From positions 1 through 40,513 of the forward strand of contig JBGAHT010000019.1 of the NCBI GenBank assembly GCA_044226035.1: a stretch of DNA of 40,513 bases. The letters run 5' to 3'. This DNA comes from Pseudoluteimonas sp044226035 (GTDB taxonomy: Bacteria > Pseudomonadota > Gammaproteobacteria > Xanthomonadales > Xanthomonadaceae). The translations under genes and the position numbers were made by a program. The notes below the pieces were generated by a model that worked only from the letters and a program-made list of their open reading frames with translations, was not told the origin of the DNA and made no database searches. Below, piece by piece: positions 14,382 through 23,342 of the stretch (positions are counted from its first letter, which is position 1; each line of letters opens with the position of its first letter).

Positions 14382-14960
14382 TCACCCCAACACCCGCCGA
14401 AACGTCAGGTTGATCCGTGACCCGACCACACGCGCAGTCGGCGGCACCGCGTGCAGCCAATTCCGTTGCGTCGCGCCGGCCATCACCAGCAGGCTGCCGT
14501 GTTCCAGGTCGATGCCGAACGAACCCCTGCCCTCGCGTTCGCGCAAACGGAAGCGCCGCGTCGCGCCGAGGCTCACCGAAGCGATCAGCGGTTCCGGCCC
14601 GAGTTCCGGTTCGCTGTCGCGATGGAAACCGAGGCGGTCGCTGCCGTCGCGATAGAGGTTCGCGAGCACGCTGTTGAAACCGGCGTCGAACTCGGCCTCG
14701 AGGCGTTCGCGCACCGATGCCAGCGCCGCCGGCCACGGATGCGGCTCGAAGCGCGTTCCCGAATAGGTGTAGGCCGCGTCGCCGATCCAGCAGCTCAGCC
14801 GCGGCGCCTCCCGCCGGCGGCCGTACACCGTGATGCGGTGGCGTTCCCACGGCAGGCCCGCGCGCAGGGCCGCGAACAGGGCCGAGGCTTCGCCCGCGTC
14901 CAGCCAACCCGGCTCGTAGGCGATCGTCGCGCCGGGCAATTCGACCGTATCTCGCGCCAT
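14382..14960 (-). CDS. alkB: AlkB-family alpha-ketoglutarate-dependent dioxygenase
   Basis: A 192-aa Fe(II)/2-oxoglutarate oxygenase predicted to demethylate 1-methyladenine/3-methylcytosine in DNA or RNA. Iron ligands are H113, D115 (FHRDSEP) and H170 (NWLHAVPP). The 2-oxoglutarate arginines are R182 and R188 in VVGSRINLTFR, with the six-residue spacing of AlkB. The substrate-side NSVLANLYRDGSD segment is present. It is closer to the short ALKBH2/3-type bacterial group than to E. coli AlkB. It diverges from the ETF oxidoreductase gene with 35 bases between starts. There is no adjacent ada gene. Confidence 0.88.
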   Translation of the reverse strand: MARDTVELPGATIAYEPGWLDAGEASALFAALRAGLPWERHRITVYGRRREAPRLSCWIGDAAYTYSGTRFEPHPWPAALASVRERLEAEFDAGFNSVLANLYRDGSDRLGFHRDSEPELGPEPLIASVSLGATRRFRLREREGRGSFGIDLEHGSLLVMAGATQRNWLHAVPPTARVVGSRINLTFRRVLG

Positions 14961-14966
14961 GCGCCG

Positions 14967-14972
14967 TAGAAT
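14967..14972 (+). promoter_or_regulatory. Candidate -10 box of the ETF oxidoreductase gene
   Basis: TAGAAT sits 23 bases before the ATG at 14996, with a GGAG ribosome binding site at 14985-14988 in between. The -35 region would lie inside the divergent alkB gene. Confidence 0.4.
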
Positions 14973-14995
14973 GGCGCGATTCCACGGAGACCGCC

Positions 14996-16615
14996 ATGAC
15001 CGAGCACATCGAACGCGACGTGATGGAGTACGACGTCGTCGCCGTCGGCGCGGGCCCGGCCGGCCTCGCGTTCGCGATCCGGCTCAAGCAGCTGAATCCG
15101 GAGCTGTCGGTGTGCGTGATCGAGAAGGCCTCGACCATCGGCGCGCAGATCCTGTCCGGCGCGGTGATCGAAACCGGGCCGCTCGACGCGCTGCTGCCCG
15201 GCTGGCGCAAGGACCCGCCGCCGATCTGCGTGGACGCGAAGGACGACGAATTCTGGCTGCTGTCCAGGGACGGCGGCCGCAAGCTGCCGGTGCCGCCGGG
15301 GATGAACAACCACGGCAACGTGATCGTGTCGCTGGGCGCGATGTGCGCATGGCTGGCGCCGCAGGCCGAGGCGATGGGCGTGGAGATCTACCCGGGCTTC
15401 GCCGCGGCGGAAACGCTGCACGACGAGGCCGGCACGGTGCTCGGCGTGCGCATCGGCGACATGGGCGTGGCCAAGGATGGTTCGCACAAGCCCGGCTACA
15501 CGCCCGGCATCGACATCCGCGCGAAGGTGACGGTGCTCGCCGAAGGCGCGCGCGGGCACTTGACCAAGCGACTGATCCAGCGCTTCAAGCTCGACGCCGA
15601 CAGCGATCCGCAGACCTATTCCATCGGCATCAAGGAACTGTGGCAGGTGCCGGAGGACCGCGTGTCGCCCGGCAAGATCGTGCACACGCTCGGCTGGCCG
15701 GCGGACAACCATACCTACGGCGGCAGTTTCCTCTACCACCTGGATAAGGGCCGCATCGCGCTCGGCTACGTCAGCGGCCTCGACTACCACGATCCCGAAT
15801 ACCGGCCGTGGGAAGCCTTCCAGCAGTGGAAGAACCACCCGATGGTGAAGCCGCTGCTCGAAGGCGGCAGCATCCTTTCCGCCGGCGCGCGCGCGATCGT
15901 CACCGGCGGCTGGCAATCGTTGCCGAAGGTGGAGATGCCCGGCGCATTGCTGATCGGCGACAGCGCCGGGCTGCTGAACGTGCCCAAGATCAAGGGCACG
16001 CACCAGGCGATCCGCAGCGGCATGCTCGCCGCCGAGCACCTCGCCGCCTCGCAACTCGCGCCGCAGGGCTTCGACGCGAAGCTGCGCGCCTCCGAGGCGA
16101 TGGCGGAACTGAAGAAGGTGCGCAACATCAAGCCCGGCTTCAAGCGCGGCCTGTGGTTCGGCATGTTCAACGCCGCGTGGGAAACCGCGGTCGGCGGGCA
16201 TTCGCCGTGGACGCTCCGGAACACGCCGGACTGGCGCTCGCTCGACAAGGTCGGCCAGCATGAAGAACCGAAGCGCGACTACGTCGAACGCACCCTGCCG
16301 CCGCGCGACCGCCTGCAGGGCGTGTACTACGCCGCGACCGAGCACGACGAGGACCAGCCCTGGCACCTCAAGGTCGCCGACTTCGACGTCTGCGCGACCC
16401 GTTGCGTGGAGGAATACGACAACCCCTGCACCCGCTTCTGCCCGGCCGCGGTCTACGAGATGGTCGAGGACGCGACGGCGAAGCACGGCAAGCGCCTGCA
16501 CATCAACGCGGCCAACTGCGTGCACTGCAAGACCTGCGACATCAAGGATCCCTACCAGATCATCGACTGGGTGACGCCCGAGGGCGGCAGCGGGCCGAAT
16601 TACCAGAACCTCTGA
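14996..16615 (+). CDS. Electron transfer flavoprotein-ubiquinone oxidoreductase
   Basis: The 539-aa membrane-associated FAD/4Fe-4S enzyme passes electrons from ETF to ubiquinone. The N-terminal dinucleotide fold is YDVVAVGAGPAGLAFAIRLK. The FAD/ubiquinone region includes GAQILSGAVIETGPLDAL. The C-terminal cluster ligands are in NPCTRFCPAAVYE and AANCVHCKTCDIKDP, and the end GGSGPNYQNL is the family's. Length is standard (about 540-550). A GGAG site precedes the ATG. Its partner ETF is encoded by etfBA 6 kb downstream, and a methyltransferase gene follows after 20 bases. A degraded second copy of its tail lies at 17660-17791. Confidence 0.95.
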   Translation: MTEHIERDVMEYDVVAVGAGPAGLAFAIRLKQLNPELSVCVIEKASTIGAQILSGAVIETGPLDALLPGWRKDPPPICVDAKDDEFWLLSRDGGRKLPVPPGMNNHGNVIVSLGAMCAWLAPQAEAMGVEIYPGFAAAETLHDEAGTVLGVRIGDMGVAKDGSHKPGYTPGIDIRAKVTVLAEGARGHLTKRLIQRFKLDADSDPQTYSIGIKELWQVPEDRVSPGKIVHTLGWPADNHTYGGSFLYHLDKGRIALGYVSGLDYHDPEYRPWEAFQQWKNHPMVKPLLEGGSILSAGARAIVTGGWQSLPKVEMPGALLIGDSAGLLNVPKIKGTHQAIRSGMLAAEHLAASQLAPQGFDAKLRASEAMAELKKVRNIKPGFKRGLWFGMFNAAWETAVGGHSPWTLRNTPDWRSLDKVGQHEEPKRDYVERTLPPRDRLQGVYYAATEHDEDQPWHLKVADFDVCATRCVEEYDNPCTRFCPAAVYEMVEDATAKHGKRLHINAANCVHCKTCDIKDPYQIIDWVTPEGGSGPNYQNL

Positions 16616-16635
16616 GGCGAAGGAGCACGAACGCG

Positions 16636-17574
16636 ATGAACGACAAGCCACGCACGGCCGAACAGATCATCGCGAACCTGCGCGCGTCGAACGCGGCGTA
16701 CGCCGAGGCGGCGCGCGAGGAAGGCGCGGTCTGGGGAAAGATGTTCTCCGACCAGGACTTCCTCGCGATCCGCCAGGACGAACAGGCCGCCGCCGCCGAA
16801 CTCGGGCTCAACCGCGACAAGCCGCCCGGCCTGCACCGCATGCTGGCCCGCGCCGGATTGAAGCCCCGGAACGGATTGTCGCTGGGTTGCGGGTCCGGTT
16901 ACGCGGAACGCCAGTTCCTGAAGCAGGGGGTGTGCGAGCGCTTCACCGGCGTGGACGTGGCCGAGGCCGCGATCGCGGAAGCGCGTTCGACCGCCGCCGC
17001 CGAGAACCTGCCGATCGACTACCTGTGCCAGGACCTCAACGCGCTCGACCTCGGCGACGGCAAGTTCGACCTGGTGGTGTGCCAGACGATCCTGCACCAC
17101 GTGCTCGACCTCGAGCACGTCTTCGACGAGATCGAGCGGGCGCTGGCGCCGGACGGCTTGTTCTACGTGCACGACTACATCGGCGAGACCCAGTTCCAGT
17201 TCACCGACGAACGCATGCGCTGGTACAACGCGGCGATGCAGGCGCTGCCCGAGGGCCTGCGCGCCAACCGCCTGCGCAAGGTCGTGCAGACCGAGATCCG
17301 CCGCCCCGAACCGGGCAAGCTGGTCTCGCCGTTCGAGGCGATCCGTTCCGGCGAAATCCGCGGCATGCTGCTCGAGCGCTTCGAGGTGGTCGAGAAGCAC
17401 GAATTCACCACCATCCTCGACCGCGTGGTGCCGGTCGGCTCCCGGCGCGGCTACCTCAGGGACGAAAACACGCGCGCGGTGTTCGAGTTGCTGCTGCTGC
17501 TGGATCGCGCGCTGCTGGAAGGCGGCGTGCTGGCGCCGGTCGAGGGACGTTACCTGCTGCGTCGCAAGGCTTGA
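16636..17574 (+). CDS. Class I SAM-dependent methyltransferase
   Basis: A 312-aa protein with the Rossmann SAM motif LSLGCGSGYAERQFL (about residues 81-95), acidic loop TGVDVAEAAIAEARS, and motif IV-like FDLVVCQTILHHV. The C-terminal part (about 200-312) is not a standard domain to me; it contains EGLRANRLRKVVQTE and ends PVEGRYLLRRKA. It resembles UbiE/Methyltransf_11-type small-molecule enzymes, substrate unknown. The ATG at 16636 follows an AGGAG-like site, 20 bases after the ETF oxidoreductase stop, suggesting one transcript. Its 3' end is also duplicated in degraded form downstream. Confidence 0.85.
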   Translation: MNDKPRTAEQIIANLRASNAAYAEAAREEGAVWGKMFSDQDFLAIRQDEQAAAAELGLNRDKPPGLHRMLARAGLKPRNGLSLGCGSGYAERQFLKQGVCERFTGVDVAEAAIAEARSTAAAENLPIDYLCQDLNALDLGDGKFDLVVCQTILHHVLDLEHVFDEIERALAPDGLFYVHDYIGETQFQFTDERMRWYNAAMQALPEGLRANRLRKVVQTEIRRPEPGKLVSPFEAIRSGEIRGMLLERFEVVEKHEFTTILDRVVPVGSRRGYLRDENTRAVFELLLLLDRALLEGGVLAPVEGRYLLRRKA

Positions 17575-17659
17575 TTGGCCGCGCGCGGTCCATCAGGAAC
17601 CGCGCGTGGCCTTGCGAGCCGGGGCAAGCTCCCTGGTTCCGGATCGTCGTAGGTACAAA

Positions 17660-17937
17660 GCCGATGGGAAGCGGCCACAACGCCGCCAACTGCGTGCACT
17701 GCAAGACCCGCACATGGGGAACCCATGCGAAATCATCACATGGGGGACGCCGGACGGCGATGGCGGGCCGGATTGCCAGAACCCGCAGTGAGCGCTCCGC
17801 TCCGACGAAATCCCGGCAACCTGCTCGAGCTGCCGATGGACTCGCGCCGCGGCTATCCATGGGACGAGAACGCGCGCGGCGTTCGAACTCCTTCGTATCG
17901 GGTCGCGCGCTGCCCGAAGGCCGTTGCCGCGACGCAT
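17660..17937 (+). pseudogene. Decayed duplicate of the ETF oxidoreductase and methyltransferase 3' ends
   Basis: Bases 17681-17707 are nearly identical to 16508-16533, the AANCVHCKT codons. The stretch from 17732 to the TGA at 17791 aligns to the codons for the IDWVTPEGGSGPNYQNL end, with small indels. About 43 bases further on, 17834-17937 aligns to the methyltransferase tail (SRRGYLRDENTRAVFELL is matched by SRRGYPWDEN and then shifts frame by a small deletion). The order of the two tails is kept, but the methyltransferase body between them is missing. I read this as an old tandem duplication that lost its middle. The rest of 17575-18003 shows no gene. Confidence 0.8.
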
Positions 17938-18003
17938 GCAACGAGCCGGATCACATTCGCGATTCGGCAGTTTGCGGGCTCGATGTGGAACTGGGCCGAC
18001 TGC

Positions 18004-19629
18004 CTAGCGCGAAGATGGAACCCTGGCCTTCAATGGTTTCGGGAGGCAGCCGGGCTTCGGTTGGTGGTAGACGTACAGGTTATAGGCAGCGACCTTCGCT
18101 TCGATATCTGCGGGCAAGCAGGCCGGTGGCATCCGGAAGACGCGGTGCCGAACCGGTATCGCGATGAACCAGGTCTCCAATCCCGGCTCATAGTTGATGC
18201 GGTCGATGGTCGCCAGCCACTTGTGACGACGGATCGCATTGCCTCTCGGGAACAAAACGGGACTGACTTGCAACTTCCCTTCGGAGACCAGGGTCATTGC
18301 ATTCGCATCCCAGAGGTGCGCGAATCCCCGCGTAGCGCCGTGTGCGAGCAACCACTTCACGGCAATCGCGCGCTCGGCGCTCGTCGCCTTCTGGTTCTTG
18401 CTGATCCCGTAATAACCGCCCGGGATGGCGTGGGCCGCCATCAACCCTTGCATCGATCCCAACACAAGCGCGATGCAAAGCAGCGTTTCCCCGACCCGCG
18501 AGCGCCAGGCAGCGGAGGCCGCCCCGGATCGAGAGGCGACGACCGTGATGAGGGGCCCGATCACGATCATGCCGTAGTAGATGCCGTACCAGAGGTGTAT
18601 TTTTTCGTAAAACAGAAGATAGGCCAAAATGGCGGCGCTGCCTGAGGCGGCGTACGCATAGACAAAGCCCGCATCCGTTGCCAGGAATGAGGCCGGGCGG
18701 CGTCCGATCAAGGGCAGCAGAATCGCTGAAACGAGTATCGTCAAAGACAGCATCGCCCAAGCGGCTGTCATCGGCGTACCGCCGTACCCGGCATATTTGA
18801 GCAGCAGCGAGGCCACGACACGCGCATTGGCCCATGCATGCTGCAAATCGAATGTCATTTGCAACCGGGCGTAACTTGAGTTGACCGCCAATCCCGCGGA
18901 CAAATGGCGGTGCAGCAAATCCCCGAGGAGCCAGGCGCACACGGCCACCAAAGAGAAACCGACGAGACGGCGTCGTGAAACGCTTCGCTCCCCCGAGCTG
19001 CTGGCCCGGAGCAGCGGCGCCAGCATCGCGAAAACAAGCGGTATCACCAAGTACGCAAGCGCTTTCTTCGGCGTCGATGCAGCCAGCATCCACGTGCCGA
19101 GCGCCCCTGCAAGAACCCACGAATTGGAGCCCTGCTGCCATCCGTACCTGACCGCCGAAAGGACGAACAGCAACACCAGCGCAGTCTGGTAGCTGGCAGG
19201 GAGAGAAACCATCAGGTCCTGATAAAGCAGCGAAGGACCGAGCAATAAAACGAACCCGGAAGCCGTTGCCGCCCATCGGCTTGCGCCCAACGACCGCGCG
19301 AGCGCATGGCAAACGCAGAGAAGGAAAAGCGCCCCGACACCGGCCACGAATTGCAGCGCGGCGGGCGTAGCGCCAAAAAGGAGGACGCCCAATTTGCCCG
19401 CGTTCACGCTGCCGTCGAGCATCAGGCTGTCGCTGACGTATGCCCAATCCCCGCGGACGAACCCCCCTGACGCGACAAGTTCCTTCGCCAGGAGAATGCC
19501 CGCCGCCGAGTCGGTATTGACGATCTTCGGCACCGCGAAGAACACGTACCCGGCGAGCGCCGTCGCGGCAAGCGCGATCAGCGCCCATTGCAAGGCGCGC
19601 GGCGCGGTCAGCGGCGGACGAACGTTCAC
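18004..19629 (-). CDS. Multi-spanning membrane protein, GT-C glycosyltransferase-like
   Basis: The 541-aa protein has around ten hydrophobic segments, beginning LQWALIALAATALAGYVFFA. A first periplasmic loop carries an acidic residue (KIVNTDSAAGILLAKELV) as in GT-C/PMT-like enzymes, and a C-terminal soluble part contains KWLLAHGATRGFAHLWDANA. No confident family. GT-C members move sugars from lipid carriers in the periplasm. The ATG at 19629 overlaps the cysNC stop (ATGA), so it is translationally coupled to sulfate-activation genes. Base composition is lower in G+C than both sides, hinting at separate ancestry. Confidence 0.65.
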   Translation of the reverse strand: MNVRPPLTAPRALQWALIALAATALAGYVFFAVPKIVNTDSAAGILLAKELVASGGFVRGDWAYVSDSLMLDGSVNAGKLGVLLFGATPAALQFVAGVGALFLLCVCHALARSLGASRWAATASGFVLLLGPSLLYQDLMVSLPASYQTALVLLFVLSAVRYGWQQGSNSWVLAGALGTWMLAASTPKKALAYLVIPLVFAMLAPLLRASSSGERSVSRRRLVGFSLVAVCAWLLGDLLHRHLSAGLAVNSSYARLQMTFDLQHAWANARVVASLLLKYAGYGGTPMTAAWAMLSLTILVSAILLPLIGRRPASFLATDAGFVYAYAASGSAAILAYLLFYEKIHLWYGIYYGMIVIGPLITVVASRSGAASAAWRSRVGETLLCIALVLGSMQGLMAAHAIPGGYYGISKNQKATSAERAIAVKWLLAHGATRGFAHLWDANAMTLVSEGKLQVSPVLFPRGNAIRRHKWLATIDRINYEPGLETWFIAIPVRHRVFRMPPACLPADIEAKVAAYNLYVYHQPKPGCLPKPLKARVPSSR

Positions 19630-21521
19630 TTCCCGAGGACGGCGTGCACCAATTGTTCTGCCAGCGCTTCGGCCGTCGCATCCGCGGTCTGCAGCACCAC
19701 TTCCGCGTTCTCCGGCAGCTCGTAGGGCGAGTCGATGCCGGTGAAGTGCTTGAGCTCGCCCGCGCGCGCCTTGGCGTAGAGCCCCTTCACGTCGCGCTGT
19801 TCCGCCAGTTCGAGCGGCGTGTCGACGAACACCTCGACGAACTCGCCGTCGGCGAACAGTTCGCGCGCCATGCGCCGTTCGGCTCGGAACGGCGAGATGA
19901 AGCTCACCAGCACGATCAGGCCCGAATCGACCATCAGCTTCGCCACCTCGGCGACGCGGCGGATGTTCTCGACGCGGTCCTCGTCGGTGAAGCCCAGGTC
20001 CTTGTTCAGGCCGTGGCGCACGTTATCGCCGTCGAGCAGGTAGGTGTGGTGGCCGGTCGCGAGCAGCTTCTTCTCGACCAGGTTGGCGATCGTCGACTTG
20101 CCCGAGCCGGACAGGCCGGTGAACCACACGCAGCGCGGCTGCTGGTGCTTGATGCGCGCGCGCGCGGCCTTGTCCACCTCGAGGTGGTGCCAGTGGATGT
20201 TGCCGGCCCGGCGCAGCGCGAAGTCCAGCGTGCCGGCGGCGACGGTGGCGTTGGTCTGGCGGTCGATGAGGATGAACGCGCCCAGCTCGCGGTTGTCGGA
20301 GTAGGCTTCGAACGCGACCGCCTGGTCGAGGTACAGGTTGCAGGACGCGACTTCGTTCAGGTCGAGGTGCTTGGCGGCCAGCTCTTCCTGGGTGTTGACG
20401 TCGATCTTGTGCTTGATCTCGGTGACCTGCGCGCCGATGGTGCGCGCGCCGATCTTGATGAAGTACGGGCGCCCGGGCAGCAGCGGCGCATCGTCCATCC
20501 ACAGCAGGTGCGCGGAGAACTGGTCGGAGGTTTCCGCCGGATCCGCGCCCGCGGCGATCACGTCGCCGCGGCTGGCGTCGATCTCGTCGGCGAGGGTCAG
20601 CACCACCGCCTGGCCGGTGCGGGCGAGTTCGAGGTCGCCGTCGGCGGTGACGACGCGCGCGATGCGCGAACGCCGGCCCGACGGCAGCACCACCACTTCC
20701 ATCCCCGGCTTGGCCTCGCCCGCGGCGAGCATGCCGGCGAAACCGCGGAAGTTCTGGTTCGGGCGGCACACCCATTGCACCGGCATCCGCAGCGCGCCGA
20801 CCTTGCCGCCGGCGCCGACCTGGACGTTCTCCAGGTGCTCGAGCAGGGTTTCGCCCCGGTACCACGGCGTGGCCGGCGACGGCGCCAGCATGTTGTCGCC
20901 CTTCAGCGCCGACAGCGGGATCGCGGCCACGTGCTCGATGCCGAGCGAGGCGGCCAGCTCGCGGTAGCCGGCGACGATCTCGTCGAAGCGTTCCTGCGAG
21001 TAGTCGACCAGGTCCATCTTGTTCACCGCCAGCACCACGTGGCGGATGCCGAGCAGCGAGACGATGTAGCTGTGCCGGCGGGTCTGCGTGAGCAGGCCCT
21101 TGCGCGCGTCGACCAGCACGATGGCGAGGTCGGCGGTGGAGGCGCCGGTGGCCATGTTGCGGGTGTACTGCTCGTGCCCGGGGCAGTCGGCGACGATGAA
21201 CTTGCGCTTGTCGGTGCCGAAGAAGCGGTAGGCGACGTCGATGGTGATGCCCTGCTCGCGCTCGGCGGCGAGGCCGTCGACCAGCAGCGCGAAGTCGATC
21301 TCGCCGTTCTGGGTGCCGTGGCGCAGGCTGTCGGACTCGAGCGCGGCGAGCTGGTCGTCGAGCAGCAGCTTGGTGTCGTGCAGCAGGCGCCCGATCAGGG
21401 TGCTCTTGCCGTCGTCCACGCTGCCGCAGGTGATGAAGCGCAGCAGGCTCTTGGTTTCGTGCTGTTGCAGGTAGGCGGCGACTTCGGCCGCGGCGTCCTG
21501 TCGTGCTTCCATGCCGGCCAT
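19626..21521 (-). CDS. cysNC: Bifunctional sulfate adenylyltransferase subunit 1 / APS kinase
   Basis: A 631-aa fusion. The CysN half is a GTPase with G1 GSVDDGKST (33-41), G3 DCPGH, G4 NKMD and EF-Tu-like beta-barrels. It drives APS formation with CysD. The CysC half (about 455-631) starts at a P-loop GLSGSGKST and contains DGDNVRHGLNKDLGF and FISPFRAERRMARELF, and makes PAPS from APS. The start is M at 21521, overlapping the cysD stop as ATGA. The longer frame upstream is the cysD shadow. The Xanthomonas homologues of cysD/cysNC include RaxP/RaxQ, which feed a sulfotransferase. No cysH, cysI or cysJ is in this window. Confidence 0.95.
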   Translation of the reverse strand: MAGMEARQDAAAEVAAYLQQHETKSLLRFITCGSVDDGKSTLIGRLLHDTKLLLDDQLAALESDSLRHGTQNGEIDFALLVDGLAAEREQGITIDVAYRFFGTDKRKFIVADCPGHEQYTRNMATGASTADLAIVLVDARKGLLTQTRRHSYIVSLLGIRHVVLAVNKMDLVDYSQERFDEIVAGYRELAASLGIEHVAAIPLSALKGDNMLAPSPATPWYRGETLLEHLENVQVGAGGKVGALRMPVQWVCRPNQNFRGFAGMLAAGEAKPGMEVVVLPSGRRSRIARVVTADGDLELARTGQAVVLTLADEIDASRGDVIAAGADPAETSDQFSAHLLWMDDAPLLPGRPYFIKIGARTIGAQVTEIKHKIDVNTQEELAAKHLDLNEVASCNLYLDQAVAFEAYSDNRELGAFILIDRQTNATVAAGTLDFALRRAGNIHWHHLEVDKAARARIKHQQPRCVWFTGLSGSGKSTIANLVEKKLLATGHHTYLLDGDNVRHGLNKDLGFTDEDRVENIRRVAEVAKLMVDSGLIVLVSFISPFRAERRMARELFADGEFVEVFVDTPLELAEQRDVKGLYAKARAGELKHFTGIDSPYELPENAEVVLQTADATAEALAEQLVHAVLGK

Positions 21522-22432
21522 CAGAAGTACCCCTCTTGCTTCTTCTTCTCCATCGACGCGGTCGGGTCGTGGTCGATCACCCGGCCCTGGCGTTCGGAGG
21601 TGGTGGCGACCAGCATCTCGGCGATGATCTTCTCCAGCGTGTCCGCCTCGGATTCGATCGCGCCGGTGAGCGGGTAGCAGCCGAGGGTGCGGAAGCGCAC
21701 CTTCTTCATCATCGGCGTCTCGCCTTCGCGCAGCGGCAGGCGTTCGTCGTCGACCATGATCAGCGAGCCGTCGCGTTCCACCACCGGGCGCTCCTGCGCG
21801 AGGTAGAGCGAGGGCACCGGGATGTTCTCGCGGAAGATGTACAGCCAGACGTCGAGCTCGGTCCAGTTCGAGATCGGGAACACGCGCACCGATTCGCCCT
21901 TGTGGATGCGCGCGTTGTACAGGTTCCACAGCTCCGGGCGCTGGTTCTTCGGGTCCCAGCGGTGCTGCGCGCTGCGGAAGCTGAAGATGCGTTCCTTGGC
22001 CCGCGACTTCTCCTCGTCGCGGCGCGCGCCACCGATGGCGGCGTCGAAGCCCCACTTGTCCAGCGCCTGCTTCAGCGCCTGGGTCTTCATCACGTCGGTG
22101 TGCACGGTGGCGCCGTGGCTGATCGGGCCGATGCCCTGGGCGAGCCCGTCCGGGTTGGTCCAGGTCCGCAGCTCGACCCCGGTCTCGGCGGCGCGGCGGT
22201 CGCGGAAGGCGATCATTTCCCGGAACTTCCACGTCGTGTCGACGTGCAGCATCGGGATCGGCGGCTTCGCCGGGTAGAAGGCCTTGACCAGCAGGTGCAG
22301 CAGCACCGAGCTGTCCTTGCCGACCGAGTACATCATCACCGGGTTCTGGAACTCGGCGGCGACCTCGCGCAGGATGTGGATGCTCTCCGCCTCCAGGCGG
22401 TCGAGGTGGGACTGCGGGCGCGGGGCTGGCAT
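21521..22432 (-). CDS. cysD: Sulfate adenylyltransferase subunit 2
   Basis: The 303-aa ATP-pyrophosphatase-type subunit joins ATP and sulfate to make APS. The PP-loop is YSVGKDSSVLLHLLVKAFYP. Other family blocks are PIPMLHVDTTWKFREMIAFR, FDAAIGGARRDEEKSRAKER, WTELDVWLYIFRENIPVPSL and the C-terminal ASMEKKKQEGYF. Length is standard (302 in E. coli). It is the first gene of a tightly overlapping leftward operon with cysNC and the membrane protein. A TAGACT hexamer on the minus strand (22466-22461) could be its -10 box. Confidence 0.96.
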   Translation of the reverse strand: MPAPRPQSHLDRLEAESIHILREVAAEFQNPVMMYSVGKDSSVLLHLLVKAFYPAKPPIPMLHVDTTWKFREMIAFRDRRAAETGVELRTWTNPDGLAQGIGPISHGATVHTDVMKTQALKQALDKWGFDAAIGGARRDEEKSRAKERIFSFRSAQHRWDPKNQRPELWNLYNARIHKGESVRVFPISNWTELDVWLYIFRENIPVPSLYLAQERPVVERDGSLIMVDDERLPLREGETPMMKKVRFRTLGCYPLTGAIESEADTLEKIIAEMLVATTSERQGRVIDHDPTASMEKKKQEGYF

Positions 22433-22530
22433 CGGGCGGGCAAAGTGTGAAGGAAGTCGCAGTCTAGCCTAGGCTTGCTGCAATGCGCCATCGAAAAGCC
22501 CGGCCAAAGCACCCGGATGCCGCCTGCCGC

Positions 22531-22536
22531 TAAAAT
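22531..22536 (+). promoter_or_regulatory. Candidate -10 box of etfBA
   Basis: TAAAAT lies 60 bases before the etfB start. The leader between contains degenerate 7-base repeats (GATTCCG, TTCCCCG, ATTCCCC types). No good -35 box seen. Confidence 0.35.
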
Positions 22537-22595
22537 CGCCGGTTCGTGGCCGCCTTCGGCCCCGGATTCCGTTCCCCGAGACCCATTCCCCGCAC

Positions 22596-23342
22596 ATGAA
22601 AATCCTCGTCGGCTACAAGCGCGTGGTGGACTACAACGTCCGCATCCAGGTCAAGCCGGACGGTTCCGGCGTGGTCACCGACGGCGTCAAGCTGTCCCCG
22701 AACCCGTTCGACGACATCGCGCTGGAAGAAGCCCTGCGCCTGCGCGACAAGGGCATCGCCAGCGAGGTGGTGGTCGCCACCATCGCCCCGGCCGACGCCC
22801 AGCCGCACCTGCGCAACGGCCTGGCGATGGGCGCCAACCGCGCCATCCACGTGGTCGCCGACGGGCCGGTGCAGCCGCTGACCGCCGCCCGCGCGTTCCT
22901 CAAGCTGGTCGAGAAGGAACAGCCCGACCTGGTCATCCTCGGCAAGCAGGCGATCGACGACGACGCCAGCCAGACCGGGCAGATGCTGGCCACGCTGTGG
23001 GGCCGCCCGCAGGCGACCTTCGCCAGCAAGCTCGATGTCGAGGCCGGCAAGGCCACCGTGGTGCGCGAAGTCGATGCCGGCCTGGAAACACTCGAAGTCG
23101 ACCTGCCGGCGGTGGTCACCACCGACCTGCGCCTGAACGAGCCGCGCTTCATCAAGCTGCCGGACATCATGAAGGCCAAGAGCAAGCCGCTGGAGACCAT
23201 CGCCTTCGCCGACCTCGGCGTGGATGCCGGCGACACCTTGAAGACCACCCACTACGCGGCGCCGGCCAAGCGCAGCCGCGGGGTGATGGTGAAGGACGCG
23301 GCCGAACTGGTCGCCGCACTCAAGCAGAAGGGGTTGCTGTAA
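22596..23342 (+). CDS. etfB: Electron transfer flavoprotein beta subunit
   Basis: The 248-aa beta subunit binds AMP and, with EtfA, carries electrons from acyl-CoA and related dehydrogenases to the ETF oxidoreductase. Family blocks are MKILVGYKRVVDYNVRIQVK, NPFDDIALEEALRLRDKG, LVILGKQAIDDDASQTGQML and the recognition loop LPAVVTTDLRLNEPRF with LPDIMKAKSKPLE. The start is the first ATG matching the family. The stop TAA shares its last base with the etfA start. A long fused frame exists in which etfB and etfA seem continuous upstream, but the two proteins are separate. Confidence 0.96.
   Translation: MKILVGYKRVVDYNVRIQVKPDGSGVVTDGVKLSPNPFDDIALEEALRLRDKGIASEVVVATIAPADAQPHLRNGLAMGANRAIHVVADGPVQPLTAARAFLKLVEKEQPDLVILGKQAIDDDASQTGQMLATLWGRPQATFASKLDVEAGKATVVREVDAGLETLEVDLPAVVTTDLRLNEPRFIKLPDIMKAKSKPLETIAFADLGVDAGDTLKTTHYAAPAKRSRGVMVKDAAELVAALKQKGLL

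Noticed and set aside
19644..21677. 677-codon open frame antisense to cysNC
   Set aside because: Composition is typical of an antisense frame in high-GC DNA, with no signal of function.
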